A stretch of DNA of 17,045 nucleotides from an uncultured Bacteroidales bacterium (lineage in GTDB: Bacteria > Bacteroidota > Bacteroidia > Bacteroidales > UBA932), in assembly GCA_905234775.1 (NCBI GenBank), contig CAJOJC010000019.1, forward strand, positions 1 to 17,045. The letters are read 5' to 3'. Below the pieces are notes generated by a model that worked only from the letters and a program-made list of their open reading frames with translations, was not told the DNA's origin and searched no databases. The translations under genes and the position numbers were made by a program. This document shows, in pieces, positions 5,827-14,191 of the stretch. Numbering within the stretch: the first letter of the stretch is position 1; each line of letters begins with the position of its first letter.

Positions 5827-7053
5827 TTACCTGTTGATATTCGGGTGCTTCTCTATGAAGCCGTCGGGAAGGGCGCTTTTGTGGATCATGATATCGAGGC
5901 TCTGGGCCTTGACATACTTCTCGCTCGCATACCAGATACCATTGTACTTGCCGGTTTCGCCCCACGAGTTCTTCACGAGGTAGTACTTGCCTCCCCACTG
6001 GTCCTGGGCGACACCGAAGATGTGCATGCCGTGGTCGTCTGTCATGGTCTTGTTCTCGAATTCGAACTGACGGCTTTCCTGCGAGACTTCCTTCTCCACT
6101 ACGTTATTGGTTTTGGAACCGTTCTTAGGTTTTTTGTCGCTGTCTTTAGCCTCTCCGTAGCCAACCCAGTGGGCCTGGTCGGAACCTGCGTTCGTAAGTT
6201 CTACGTCTGCAAGGATAGCAAGGCCGTCGCGGCTGAAACCGGGCTCGCTGACATCAGCTCCCCAGGCTGCAGTATAGCCGTTTTCGAGGGCGTGGTCGAG
6301 GATCTCCATGAACTCGTCGATAGGGACATTGTAGGATTCATCCCAGCGCCAGTTGTCGCAGACCTCGATCGGGAACCAGGTGTAGAACGGGTGATGTGTA
6401 AAGGAAGTAATGGTAATATAGTCGTCCGGATTGAAATTGAGGGCGTCACGATAGCTCTCGGGGGTATACTCTACTCCGTCGACGGTGAACTTCTCGGGAC
6501 GCTTTCCGAAATACTCGTCAAGGATGGCGCCAAGGCCCCTGGCCCATGCTGTAGTAAGGGTCTTGTTAGGGTTCTTAACCACTGCGTCCATATAGCCCTT
6601 GAGGACCGCGTCAAGCTCGGCCTGCTTAGGAAGGTCTGTTCCGTAGTTCATACCGGTCATCTCGGAATTAGGGACGATACCGTGATCCCTGATGACATGG
6701 AGGACGTCGTCTGCTTCGCTTCCTACGCGGAAAGCGAGGGCGCCGTCGAGCATAACGTACTTAGCCGCACGCTCTCTGTAGGAGTTGCTCACTACGAAGA
6801 ATTCAGACAGATCCGGGTACTTCTCAGGATCGGTGATACCGTTGATACGGATAATCTCCGACTCTACAAAGCTGATCGTAGAGAATGCCCAGCAGGTTCC
6901 GCTGCTCTTTTGATTCTTCACAGAGGTCACGGGCAGTTCCTTGACGGTCGTGAATTTGTACTCGGGAAAATTAACCTTCGGTTTCTGGGCCTGCGCGGCG
7001 GCGCTCAGGGAAAGGGCGAGCAAGCCGGCGGCGATTGCGAGATAATGTTTCAT
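5827..7053 (-). CDS. Exported C1B cysteine aminopeptidase (bleomycin hydrolase / PepC type)
   Basis: The product has 408 residues from the ATG at 7051-7053. An in-frame TTG at 7072-7074 is rejected because the signal peptide MKHYLAIAAGLLALSLSAAA begins at the ATG. The papain-type triad is complete: Cys54 in SSGTCWAF with oxyanion Gln48, His341 in DDHGMHIFG, and Asn362 in VKNSWGE. The length and the His motif place it with bleomycin hydrolase-like aminopeptidases, usually cytosolic self-compartmentalising hexamers. Here a signal peptide sends it to the periplasm, as in several Bacteroidota homologues. It is the first gene of the operon, driven by the promoter at 7079-7086, and diverges from a fimbrillin/C10 protease pair. 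A peptide-trimming role is likely; the substrate is unknown. Confidence 0.9.
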   Translation of the reverse strand: MKHYLAIAAGLLALSLSAAAQAQKPKVNFPEYKFTTVKELPVTSVKNQKSSGTCWAFSTISFVESEIIRINGITDPEKYPDLSEFFVVSNSYRERAAKYVMLDGALAFRVGSEADDVLHVIRDHGIVPNSEMTGMNYGTDLPKQAELDAVLKGYMDAVVKNPNKTLTTAWARGLGAILDEYFGKRPEKFTVDGVEYTPESYRDALNFNPDDYITITSFTHHPFYTWFPIEVCDNWRWDESYNVPIDEFMEILDHALENGYTAAWGADVSEPGFSRDGLAILADVELTNAGSDQAHWVGYGEAKDSDKKPKNGSKTNNVVEKEVSQESRQFEFENKTMTDDHGMHIFGVAQDQWGGKYYLVKNSWGETGKYNGIWYASEKYVKAQSLDIMIHKSALPDGFIEKHPNINR

Positions 7054-7078
7054 ACTGTGTGCTAATCTATACAACCTT

Positions 7079-7086
7079 CAAATTTA
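7079..7086 (-). promoter_or_regulatory. -7 element for the C1B peptidase operon
   Basis: TAAATTTG on the minus strand matches TAnnTTTG and lies 25 bp upstream of the ATG at 7053. No TTG box is found at the standard 18-nt spacing; the nearest is 11 nt away. The region overlaps the upstream sequence of the rightward fimbrillin gene, so the two divergent units share about 70 bp. Confidence 0.5.
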
Positions 7087-7108
7087 ATAAGAATATCCAA
7101 AAAATCAC

Positions 7109-7116
7109 TAACTTTG
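7109..7116 (+). promoter_or_regulatory. -7 element directly before the fimbrillin start codon
   Basis: TAACTTTG is a perfect TAnnTTTG element ending only 4 bp before the ATG at 7121. Transcription would begin at about the start codon, giving a leaderless or nearly leaderless message. No clear TTG box is present 18 nt upstream. It could be a chance match, with the true promoter lying further upstream. Confidence 0.4.
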
Positions 7117-7120
7117 GGAC

Positions 7121-8311
7121 ATGAAAAACATCATCCCTTTTATCGCGCTTGCGCTGCTCGTTCTGGGCTGCAAACACGAACCCGAGACAAAGGTCAAGCA
7201 CGGCGAGCAGCTTTCCTTTACTACGGAAAGCACCGTACTCCGTGACGGAGATCTTGTCGGAGTGTCCATGGACTCTCCTCTCTCATATATAAATGTCAAG
7301 ACGACTTACGCCTCCGGAACTCTCACTCCGGATAATAAGCTTCACTGGCCGGTCGACATGCCGGACAGTGCGGTTAATTTCCTCGCCTATTTTCCCTACT
7401 CCGCGAAGTACAACGATGGCGGCGTGGTGGTATTCTCTGCAGAACCCGACCAAAGGCCGGACGCTGCTTTCAGGTCTTCAGGGCTTCTTGTAGCTAAGAC
7501 AAAGGCTTCCGTTACCGATCCGTCTGTCGTATTCGATTTCGAACAGAAGATGTCGAAACTCGTCTTCTATGTACGCAACGATTCCGGCAGTAAACTGGAA
7601 GACGTTTACTTCTCCGCCTATCCTTCCCTTCAGTTCAATATGGACAAGGTAGATCTCAGAGTATGCGGAGAGAAAGTAGACATCCATGCACACAACACAA
7701 CTACCTCCAGCGACGGAGTAGACGCCTACGAGGCTATTATCGCCCCCCAGAAAACCGCACTCACCCTTACACTGAAGACATCTTCCGCAGAGTACACGGC
7801 AATCTTCGACACGAAGACCGAATTCAAGAGCGGCAAACAGTACTCGAACTACAGACTGGCCGTTCTCGAGCCCAATAAATCCGGCAGGCCTATCAACTTT
7901 ACCCTGGTGGAGGCAGACTGGCAGGAATTACCGGATTATTCTTATGAGGAGCCCATCACAGGAGGCACGCTGACAGAATTTGTCGACCCCGGAGTTTACA
8001 GTATCCAGAACGGAGCCGCTGTTCCTATCCGCACATACGCGCCGGGAAGCGACCAGTATAGCCTTATAGAAGGAACCCGTAACGCCGGCTGGAGACTCAT
8101 GAACCCGGCCCTGGGAGAGATGTTTGAATTCACTACTCCCATGGTATATTCCCAGGAAGGCAACACCTTCGATATAAACGTTCGCAGCTTCGGCCTTTCC
8201 GGCTTCGAGGCTGACTATTCCTCCAGAGCCACCACCCTCAAGGTAGAGAACGGTCTTGCATGGGCTCTGGACGAGAATAAGGATTATGGTTACATTATTG
8301 CAACGGAGTAA
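7121..8311 (+). CDS. Fimbrillin-family (Mfa-like) surface lipoprotein
   Basis: The protein has 396 residues. The signal peptide ends VLGC (Cys17), followed by the charged sequence KHEPETK that may favour surface export. Fimbrillin-family hallmarks appear in order: FLAYFPYSAKY (about 87-97), FDFEQKMSKLVFYV (about 138-151), YEAIIAPQK (about 203-211) and FKSGKQYSNYRL (about 235-246). Such proteins build fimbriae or minor tip and anchor subunits in Bacteroidales, where a protease can trigger donor-strand assembly by trimming the N terminus. About 130 extra residues after the fimbrillin core form a second domain I cannot name; it may be an adhesive tip. The C10 protease gene follows after 1 nt, so they are co-transcribed. 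Confidence 0.8.
   Translation: MKNIIPFIALALLVLGCKHEPETKVKHGEQLSFTTESTVLRDGDLVGVSMDSPLSYINVKTTYASGTLTPDNKLHWPVDMPDSAVNFLAYFPYSAKYNDGGVVVFSAEPDQRPDAAFRSSGLLVAKTKASVTDPSVVFDFEQKMSKLVFYVRNDSGSKLEDVYFSAYPSLQFNMDKVDLRVCGEKVDIHAHNTTTSSDGVDAYEAIIAPQKTALTLTLKTSSAEYTAIFDTKTEFKSGKQYSNYRLAVLEPNKSGRPINFTLVEADWQELPDYSYEEPITGGTLTEFVDPGVYSIQNGAAVPIRTYAPGSDQYSLIEGTRNAGWRLMNPALGEMFEFTTPMVYSQEGNTFDINVRSFGLSGFEADYSSRATTLKVENGLAWALDENKDYGYIIATE
8305..8308 (+). promoter_or_regulatory. Shine-Dalgarno-like GGAG for the C10 protease, inside the fimbrillin gene end
   Basis: GGAG lies within the last sense codons of the fimbrillin gene, 4 bp before the protease ATG at 8313. The intervening bases are TAAT, which include the fimbrillin stop. 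It decides the protease start at 8313 and suggests coupled translation. Such a motif is unusual here, because most genes in the window lack one. Confidence 0.5.
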
Positions 8312-8312
8312 T

Positions 8313-10079
8313 ATGAAAAAGATACTGATCACTCTCGTCGGACTGCTTGCAGCCGCCCTCGTATCGTTTGCAGACACTGTAGACAGAGAGCAGGCCCGTA
8401 CTATCGCTCAAAGATGGCTCGGTTCAGAGGCAACCGAGGCTTCATACGGCTCCGACGCATTCTATGTTTTCAATGGCAAGGACGGCGGCTGGATTATAGT
8501 CTCAGCTGAAGATGCCGCTATCCCAATTCTCGCCTACAGCGACAGGGGCAGCCTCAATCCCGACCGTCTACCCTCCAACTTCATAAATTGGATGGGCGGC
8601 TATGAAAAGGAAATCAAGTTAGCCCGAAGCGAAAAAGTGAGGGCCACTACAGACGTCACCGCGCTCTGGAAGACCGCAGGTTACAGGACCAAGGCCTCGA
8701 GCCAGAAGGTCCTCGAAACCCCGCTCTGGGGCCAGCAAGGCCGCAATGGCTCAAACGAAAACTGGTACAACGACCAGTGTCCGGAAGTCAAGGAAAGCGG
8801 TAAAACATACAAAGCGGTTACAGGCTGCGTCGCAACAGCTATGGCTGAGATTATACGCTACCATCAGTGGCCTGCCCACGGAACTGGTACCATCGGCGGC
8901 TACACCTACAAGAGCGACTATAGCGTGAATGTAAGTATTCCATCCTACAGCATCGACTCCCATACTTATGACTACAGCCTGATGCCGATGGAGTACAAAG
9001 GCTCGGAGAATACGGCCCAGAAAAACGCAATCGCCCAGTTGATGCACGACTGCGGCGTGATGGTCGAAGCCATGTATAACTACAATACCGGAACCGGAGC
9101 CTATTCAGAGAATATCGCCAACGCCCTCATAACCCATATGTCTTACTCAGGTACGGCTCGGCTTGTTTACAGGCAGTTCTATACAGATGCCGAGTGGACC
9201 AGGATGATCGAGAAAGAAATCGACGAAGGAAGACCCATCCTTTATGGCGGCAACGACCCCAAACAAGGCGGACATCAGTTCGTATGCGACGGTTACGACA
9301 CCAGAGACTATATCCGCATCAACTGGGGATGGGACGGAGACAGCAACGGCTTCTTTACCCTTACCCTGAAGATACCTAGCCAATACACATTCTCCGATGC
9401 TCAGGACATGGTCATCGGCGTTGAGCCCGACAGAAACGGCAGTACGACCGCAATGGCAGGGCCGCTGAATTATGATCTTGCAACATCCCAAAGCCAGGGA
9501 CTTTCCCTCGCCTCCGGTTCAGTATTAGCCAAGAGCTTCACTCTCAAGGCAGACGCTATCGGCAATGCCAACTACTACGTAGATTACTCAGGTTCAGTTA
9601 GAGCCGGTCTTATCGACTGGAAGGGCAATCTCAAAGAATTTGTTTGCCCGGAATCCAGTCTGTCAGTCCCGGCATACAGCATCACCAAACTGAGTGACAT
9701 CAAATGTACTGTCAGTGGAAACGTCACATTCGGAGACCGAGTAGTACTCTTCTACAAGACAGAAGCCGGAGAATGGGAAATGATCAGGGGAAAAGAGACC
9801 TATGACAACAGCTCTAAAGTCTATTATCTGAGCGAGTCGGTTCCCGCGGTAGACGCGGCTTTCATTCCCGTTCCGGATAATCCCAATTCAGGAGATACTT
9901 TCTTCTTCGAGTTGGTTCCTGGTACTACCCCCGTCAAGACTGTTACCTGGTACTACGATGGTAATAAGCAGAGCGGAATAACAGCTAACCTTACTGCCGG
10001 CACACACACCGTGAAAGCCGAAGTTACTTTCAAGGACGGCGCTAAGGAAACTCTTACTGCAAAAATACTGGTTAAATAA
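8313..10079 (+). CDS. Secreted C10 (streptopain-like) cysteine protease with Spi-type prodomain
   Basis: The product has 588 residues from ATG 8313; the reading frame extends further upstream, but the signal peptide MKKILITLVGLLAAALVSFA begins here. An inhibitory prodomain of the Spi type follows (about 22-110, with DGGWIIVSAEDAAIPILAYS). The catalytic domain (about 130-370) has Cys172 in TGCVATAMAEI and His321 in QGGHQFVCDGYD, with INWGWDGDSNGFF completing the C10 signature. Two beta-sandwich modules follow to the end. There is no obvious type IX secretion CTD. Relatives include streptopain, Prevotella interpain A and Bacteroides fragilis Bfp proteases. Co-transcription with a fimbrillin suggests it could process the fimbrial subunit or host proteins. 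Activity would need removal of the prodomain. Confidence 0.93.
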   Translation: MKKILITLVGLLAAALVSFADTVDREQARTIAQRWLGSEATEASYGSDAFYVFNGKDGGWIIVSAEDAAIPILAYSDRGSLNPDRLPSNFINWMGGYEKEIKLARSEKVRATTDVTALWKTAGYRTKASSQKVLETPLWGQQGRNGSNENWYNDQCPEVKESGKTYKAVTGCVATAMAEIIRYHQWPAHGTGTIGGYTYKSDYSVNVSIPSYSIDSHTYDYSLMPMEYKGSENTAQKNAIAQLMHDCGVMVEAMYNYNTGTGAYSENIANALITHMSYSGTARLVYRQFYTDAEWTRMIEKEIDEGRPILYGGNDPKQGGHQFVCDGYDTRDYIRINWGWDGDSNGFFTLTLKIPSQYTFSDAQDMVIGVEPDRNGSTTAMAGPLNYDLATSQSQGLSLASGSVLAKSFTLKADAIGNANYYVDYSGSVRAGLIDWKGNLKEFVCPESSLSVPAYSITKLSDIKCTVSGNVTFGDRVVLFYKTEAGEWEMIRGKETYDNSSKVYYLSESVPAVDAAFIPVPDNPNSGDTFFFELVPGTTPVKTVTWYYDGNKQSGITANLTAGTHTVKAEVTFKDGAKETLTAKILVK

Positions 10080-11187
10080 GGGAAATCATCTCCCTCGCAA
10101 CAGCCCTCGAAGCGCCACCGCCTCCGAGGGCTTTCTTTATCTCGGAGTACTCGGCGAGCATTTTGTCGCGATAAGCTGAGTCTTCAATCAGCCTGCGTAC
10201 TTCTCCGAGAACCTCATCTACGGTGAAGTCTTCCTGGACCAGTTCGCGGAAAGCGAGGCGGTCGATTATCAGATTACCAAGGCTGATGTATTTGATGTGG
10301 TCCATTACCCTGAACACTTTACGGGCAAGGAAGGCAGTGAGGCGGGAGGTAGACCAACACACCACCTGAGGTGTCCCGATAAGCGCAGCTTCGAGAGAGG
10401 CGGTGCCGGAATTGATAATCGCAGCCCTGGCGCCCTTCAGGACACTGTATGTCTGGCCGAAAACCAACTTCATGTAAGGCCGACCTTCAAGCCAGCGGGA
10501 GTAGTCATCGGCGCTGCGGGCTGGAGCTCCTGCCAACACTATCTGATAATCCTTATACTCCGGCATGGAATGCAGCCTGTCGGCCACCTCCGAACATACC
10601 GGCATCATACGGCTTATCTCCCCTTTTCTTGACCCCGCGAGAAGCGCGATATAGGGTTTGTCGCTGACATTAGTATACTCCGCAGTATCTATCGCATCCA
10701 CCAGCGGATTGCCCTTGTAGACAAAAGGAATACCCTTTTCGGTGAAATACGGAATCTCGAAGGGGAATACGATGAAAAGCTTGTCTACGTATTTCTTAAG
10801 CTTGCGGTTGCGGCTTTCGCGCGAGGCCCAGGTCTTTGGAGCGATGTAATAAAACACCTTGATTCCCTTTTCATGGGCAAAGCGGGCTATTCTCATATTG
10901 AAGCCTGGATAATCTACCAGAATAACCACATCCGGCTTCCATTCCAGGATATCCGCCTTCGTCGCCTTGAGCGCGCCAAGTATGACAGCTGCTTTACGGG
11001 CCACGTCAGTAACTCCCATCGCCGCGCCGTCTTTATAATGGCGCACCAGCTCTCCCCCGACTGACTTCATAAGGTCTCCGCCCACAAAGCGAAACGCCGC
11101 TTCGTGGTCTTCGGCCTTGAGGCCCTTCATAAGGTTGGAGGCGTGGAGGTCTCCCGACGCTTCTCCCGCAATCAGGTAGTACTTCAT
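10072..11187 (-). CDS. lpxB: Lipid-A-disaccharide synthase
   Basis: The protein has 371 residues, close to the usual 380. The GT19 glycosyltransferase joins UDP-2,3-diacylglucosamine to lipid X to make the tetraacyl disaccharide of lipid A at the inner membrane. Diagnostic stretches are GEASGDLHASNL (8-19), LVDYPGFNMRIA, YYIAPKTWASRE, LLAGSRKGEI and INSGTASLEAALIGTPQVV. It overlaps surE by 4 nt (ATGA), so the two are translationally coupled. Its stop codon overlaps the end of the convergent C10 protease gene by 8 bp, and no terminator is visible between them. Confidence 0.97.
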   Translation of the reverse strand: MKYYLIAGEASGDLHASNLMKGLKAEDHEAAFRFVGGDLMKSVGGELVRHYKDGAAMGVTDVARKAAVILGALKATKADILEWKPDVVILVDYPGFNMRIARFAHEKGIKVFYYIAPKTWASRESRNRKLKKYVDKLFIVFPFEIPYFTEKGIPFVYKGNPLVDAIDTAEYTNVSDKPYIALLAGSRKGEISRMMPVCSEVADRLHSMPEYKDYQIVLAGAPARSADDYSRWLEGRPYMKLVFGQTYSVLKGARAAIINSGTASLEAALIGTPQVVCWSTSRLTAFLARKVFRVMDHIKYISLGNLIIDRLAFRELVQEDFTVDEVLGEVRRLIEDSAYRDKMLAEYSEIKKALGGGGASRAVAREMISLI

Positions 11188-11960
11188 TTAAAGAGTTCTG
11201 AAAGCCTGCGATATTCGTCCATGTCGGTATTGTCCAGGCTATGAGGCGTAATCGATATGTAACCGTTGTCTTCAGCCCAGTTGTCTGAATTCACGGGATT
11301 GTTTGGCAGCGGGACTACATCTCCAGCCATTACGTAATAAGCTTCGCCTTCCCTGCGCTCGGAGGGCTCTACCAGGACGAATTCGTTGACCCACATTTCC
11401 CTGCCCTGAGTAGTTGAACGGATTCCGCGTATCTGCTCTGGCGGGAGGTCGGGGAAATTGACGTTATAGACCACAATCTTGTCTTTCGGAAGATTAGCCA
11501 TCAGCTTTTCGAAGATTGCCGGGAAGAAATGTTCGACTACCGAGAAGTCTGCATCTTCATGGAGATTCGCAAGCGAGACGGCAAAAGCGGGAACACCTCC
11601 AAGGGCGCCTTCGCGGGCAGCTCCTATAGTTCCGCTGTACCACATTGCTGTCGAGGCGTTGGAGCCATGATTGATGCCGCTCAGGACGACGTCCGGAAGA
11701 CCGTCTTTGAAGACTTCGTCGATAGCGAACTTGGCGCAGCTGGCCGGAGTCCCGTCGAGATACATCCACTGGGCTCCGTCTATGATTCCGAGGTCTCTGA
11801 ATCCGAGAGGCTTAAGGCCGAGGGAGATAGCCATCGACATACCGGAGTGGTGTGTTTTGGGGGCTACTACAGTTACGTCACCGAACTTTTTCATGATATG
11901 AACAAGGGTATGAATGCCCTTTGCCTCATATCCGTCGTCGTTTGTTATCAAAATCTTCAT
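11184..11960 (-). CDS. surE: 5'/3'-nucleotidase SurE
   Basis: The product has 258 residues from the ATG at 11958-11960. Seven extra upstream codons (MCKIRLR) are rejected because SurE proteins begin at MKILITNDDG. The metal site uses Asp8 and Asp9 of TNDDG, the serine of HHSGMSMAI and the asparagine of LSGINHGSN. SurE dephosphorylates nucleoside 5'- and 3'-monophosphates and short polyphosphates in the cytosol under stress. It is the first gene of a two-gene unit with lpxB, an arrangement seen in other Bacteroidota, driven by the promoter at 11979-11986 with a leader of about 13 nt. Confidence 0.96.
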   Translation of the reverse strand: MKILITNDDGYEAKGIHTLVHIMKKFGDVTVVAPKTHHSGMSMAISLGLKPLGFRDLGIIDGAQWMYLDGTPASCAKFAIDEVFKDGLPDVVLSGINHGSNASTAMWYSGTIGAAREGALGGVPAFAVSLANLHEDADFSVVEHFFPAIFEKLMANLPKDKIVVYNVNFPDLPPEQIRGIRSTTQGREMWVNEFVLVEPSERREGEAYYVMAGDVVPLPNNPVNSDNWAEDNGYISITPHSLDNTDMDEYRRLSELFK

Positions 11961-11978
11961 CCGCAATCGTATTTTGCA

Positions 11979-11986
11979 CAAAGTTA
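11979..11986 (-). promoter_or_regulatory. -7 element for surE-lpxB
   Basis: TAACTTTG on the minus strand matches TAnnTTTG and lies 18 bp before the surE ATG. No TTG box stands at normal spacing upstream. The element directly abuts the TTG box of the divergent gapA promoter (11987-11989), so the two polymerase sites overlap and may compete. Confidence 0.5.
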
Positions 11987-12015
11987 TTGATTTTCGCTAT
12001 TTTTTCTTATCTTTG
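11987..12015 (+). promoter_or_regulatory. Promoter of gapA
   Basis: TTG (11987-11989) and TATCTTTG (12008-12015) are 18 nt apart, matching the Bacteroidota consensus with the same spacing as the tRNA promoter. The expected start is near 12020, which leaves a 50-nt AT-rich leader before the ATG at 12070 with no Shine-Dalgarno sequence. This is typical of strongly expressed genes in this phylum. Confidence 0.75.
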
Positions 12016-12051
12016 GGACGCAATTTTAACAGATATATTACAAACACTTAA

Positions 12052-13068
<1,017 letters not shown>

Positions 13069-13087
13069 TTAAGCTTCAAATACTACT

Positions 13088-13118
13088 AAGAAAGGCGACC
13101 GCAAGGCCGCCTTTCTTT
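13088..13118 (+). terminator. Terminator of gapA
   Basis: A 10-bp stem (aagaaaggcg 13088-13097, cgcctttctt 13108-13117) is capped by a small ccGCAAgg hairpin with a GNRA tetraloop and followed by a short T-rich tail. It reaches into the stop codon of the convergent ATPase gene (13117-13119). It could also slow leftward transcripts, though the T run on that side is poor. Confidence 0.8.
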
Positions 13119-14190
13119 ATAGTATCAGCTTGACTCGGAAACCTCTTACCGTTGGTTCCTCGACTATCTGTTTAACCTTGGATCTGACATTCTCCAAAGA
13201 TTCGTCCTTGGGAAGAGGAGATTCCTTAAGGCCCTCCACCATGAAGTCGATAGCAGTCTCGCCGGAAAGCTCGGCATGAGTAAACCTGAGGGTCAGCGGC
13301 CTATAGGGCCTCATATAATTGAACAGCATCTCCTTTATTAGAACGTAGGCCGGCTCGATCTTGTCTGCGATATTGTACTTGATGCAGAAATTGCCGAGGC
13401 CGGTATGGATCTGGAGATAATCGAAATCGTCGTTCTCGATTTCGTAGACCAGTTTCTGGATGCGGTTCACAAAGGCTTTCGTAGCGCTGCGAACGGGATG
13501 TTCGAAAATCTGAACCGGAGTCCCGTCTTCGTAGATGACGCCCTCGTTCATGAAGAAGATGCGGGTGCTCACATCGCGCGCAAAACGCATCTCATGGGTG
13601 ACGATGAGCATCGTCAGGCCGTCTTTGGCCAGCTGACGGATGACGCTGAGGACCTCGCCCACCATGGTGGGATCCAGGGCCGATGTTGGCTCGTCGAACA
13701 GAATTACCTCCGGGTCCATGGCCAGGGCCCGGGCGATCGCGACGCGCTGCTTCTGCCCGCCGGACAGGGAGTCCGGGTAGACACCAGCTTTCTGGGACAT
13801 GCCCACCTTTTTGAGCAGTTCCATAGCCACCTCCTTAGCCTCGTCTTCGGAGAGCCCACGAAGACGCACGGGCGCAAATGTGACGTTTTCAAGTACGGTC
13901 AGATGGCTGAAGAGGTTGAAACTCTGGAAGACCATGCCCATCTTGCGGCGCATCTTATCCAGCGGGTAGCCCTTCGCCATTATGTTCTCACCGTCCACCC
14001 ATATCTCTCCCCCGGTAGGAGGCTCGAGCATGTTGATGGCCCGCAGGAGGGTGCTTTTACCGGTTCCCGAAGGACCGATGATGCTGATGACCTCTCCCTT
14101 GTCTATGTCGCAGTTCACATCCTTCAGGACGGTAATTACGCTGCCGTCCGAATTCACGAAGGATTTGCTTAAATGTTTGATACTGATCAT
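13117..14190 (-). CDS. Amino-acid ABC transporter ATPase with extra C-terminal domain
   Basis: The product has 357 residues from the ATG at 14188-14190. A longer reading frame (32 more codons) is rejected because it runs back into the permease gene and the GlnQ-like match begins [11 protein letters not shown]. Walker A is GPSGTGKST (39-47), the Q-loop is at Gln89, the signature LSGGQ is at 142-146, Walker B is VILFDE ending at Glu167, and the switch His is His199. The core matches GlnQ-type polar amino-acid importers. Beyond residue 248 about 110 residues remain that typical GlnQ proteins (about 240) lack. They read as a mixed alpha/beta domain ([29 protein letters not shown]) of unknown type. 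The gene starts 1 nt after the permease stop. Confidence 0.92.
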   Translation of the reverse strand: MISIKHLSKSFVNSDGSVITVLKDVNCDIDKGEVISIIGPSGTGKSTLLRAINMLEPPTGGEIWVDGENIMAKGYPLDKMRRKMGMVFQSFNLFSHLTVLENVTFAPVRLRGLSEDEAKEVAMELLKKVGMSQKAGVYPDSLSGGQKQRVAIARALAMDPEVILFDEPTSALDPTMVGEVLSVIRQLAKDGLTMLIVTHEMRFARDVSTRIFFMNEGVIYEDGTPVQIFEHPVRSATKAFVNRIQKLVYEIENDDFDYLQIHTGLGNFCIKYNIADKIEPAYVLIKEMLFNYMRPYRPLTLRFTHAELSGETAIDFMVEGLKESPLPKDESLENVRSKVKQIVEEPTVRGFRVKLIL

Positions 14191-14191
14191 A

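Noticed and set aside
5845..7065. 406-codon open frame on the plus strand
   Set aside because: It lies entirely opposite the C1B peptidase gene, whose catalytic motifs and signal peptide are certain. The translation shows no family and is explained by codon bias of the real gene.
8256..8312. Upstream extension of the C10 protease frame
   Set aside because: It overlaps the end of the fimbrillin gene, and the signal peptide begins at the ATG at 8313 after a GGAG motif.
13405..14172. 255-codon open frame on the plus strand
   Set aside because: It is antisense to the ABC ATPase gene with all nucleotide-binding motifs; its sequence is rich in His and Asp, as expected of a mirror frame.
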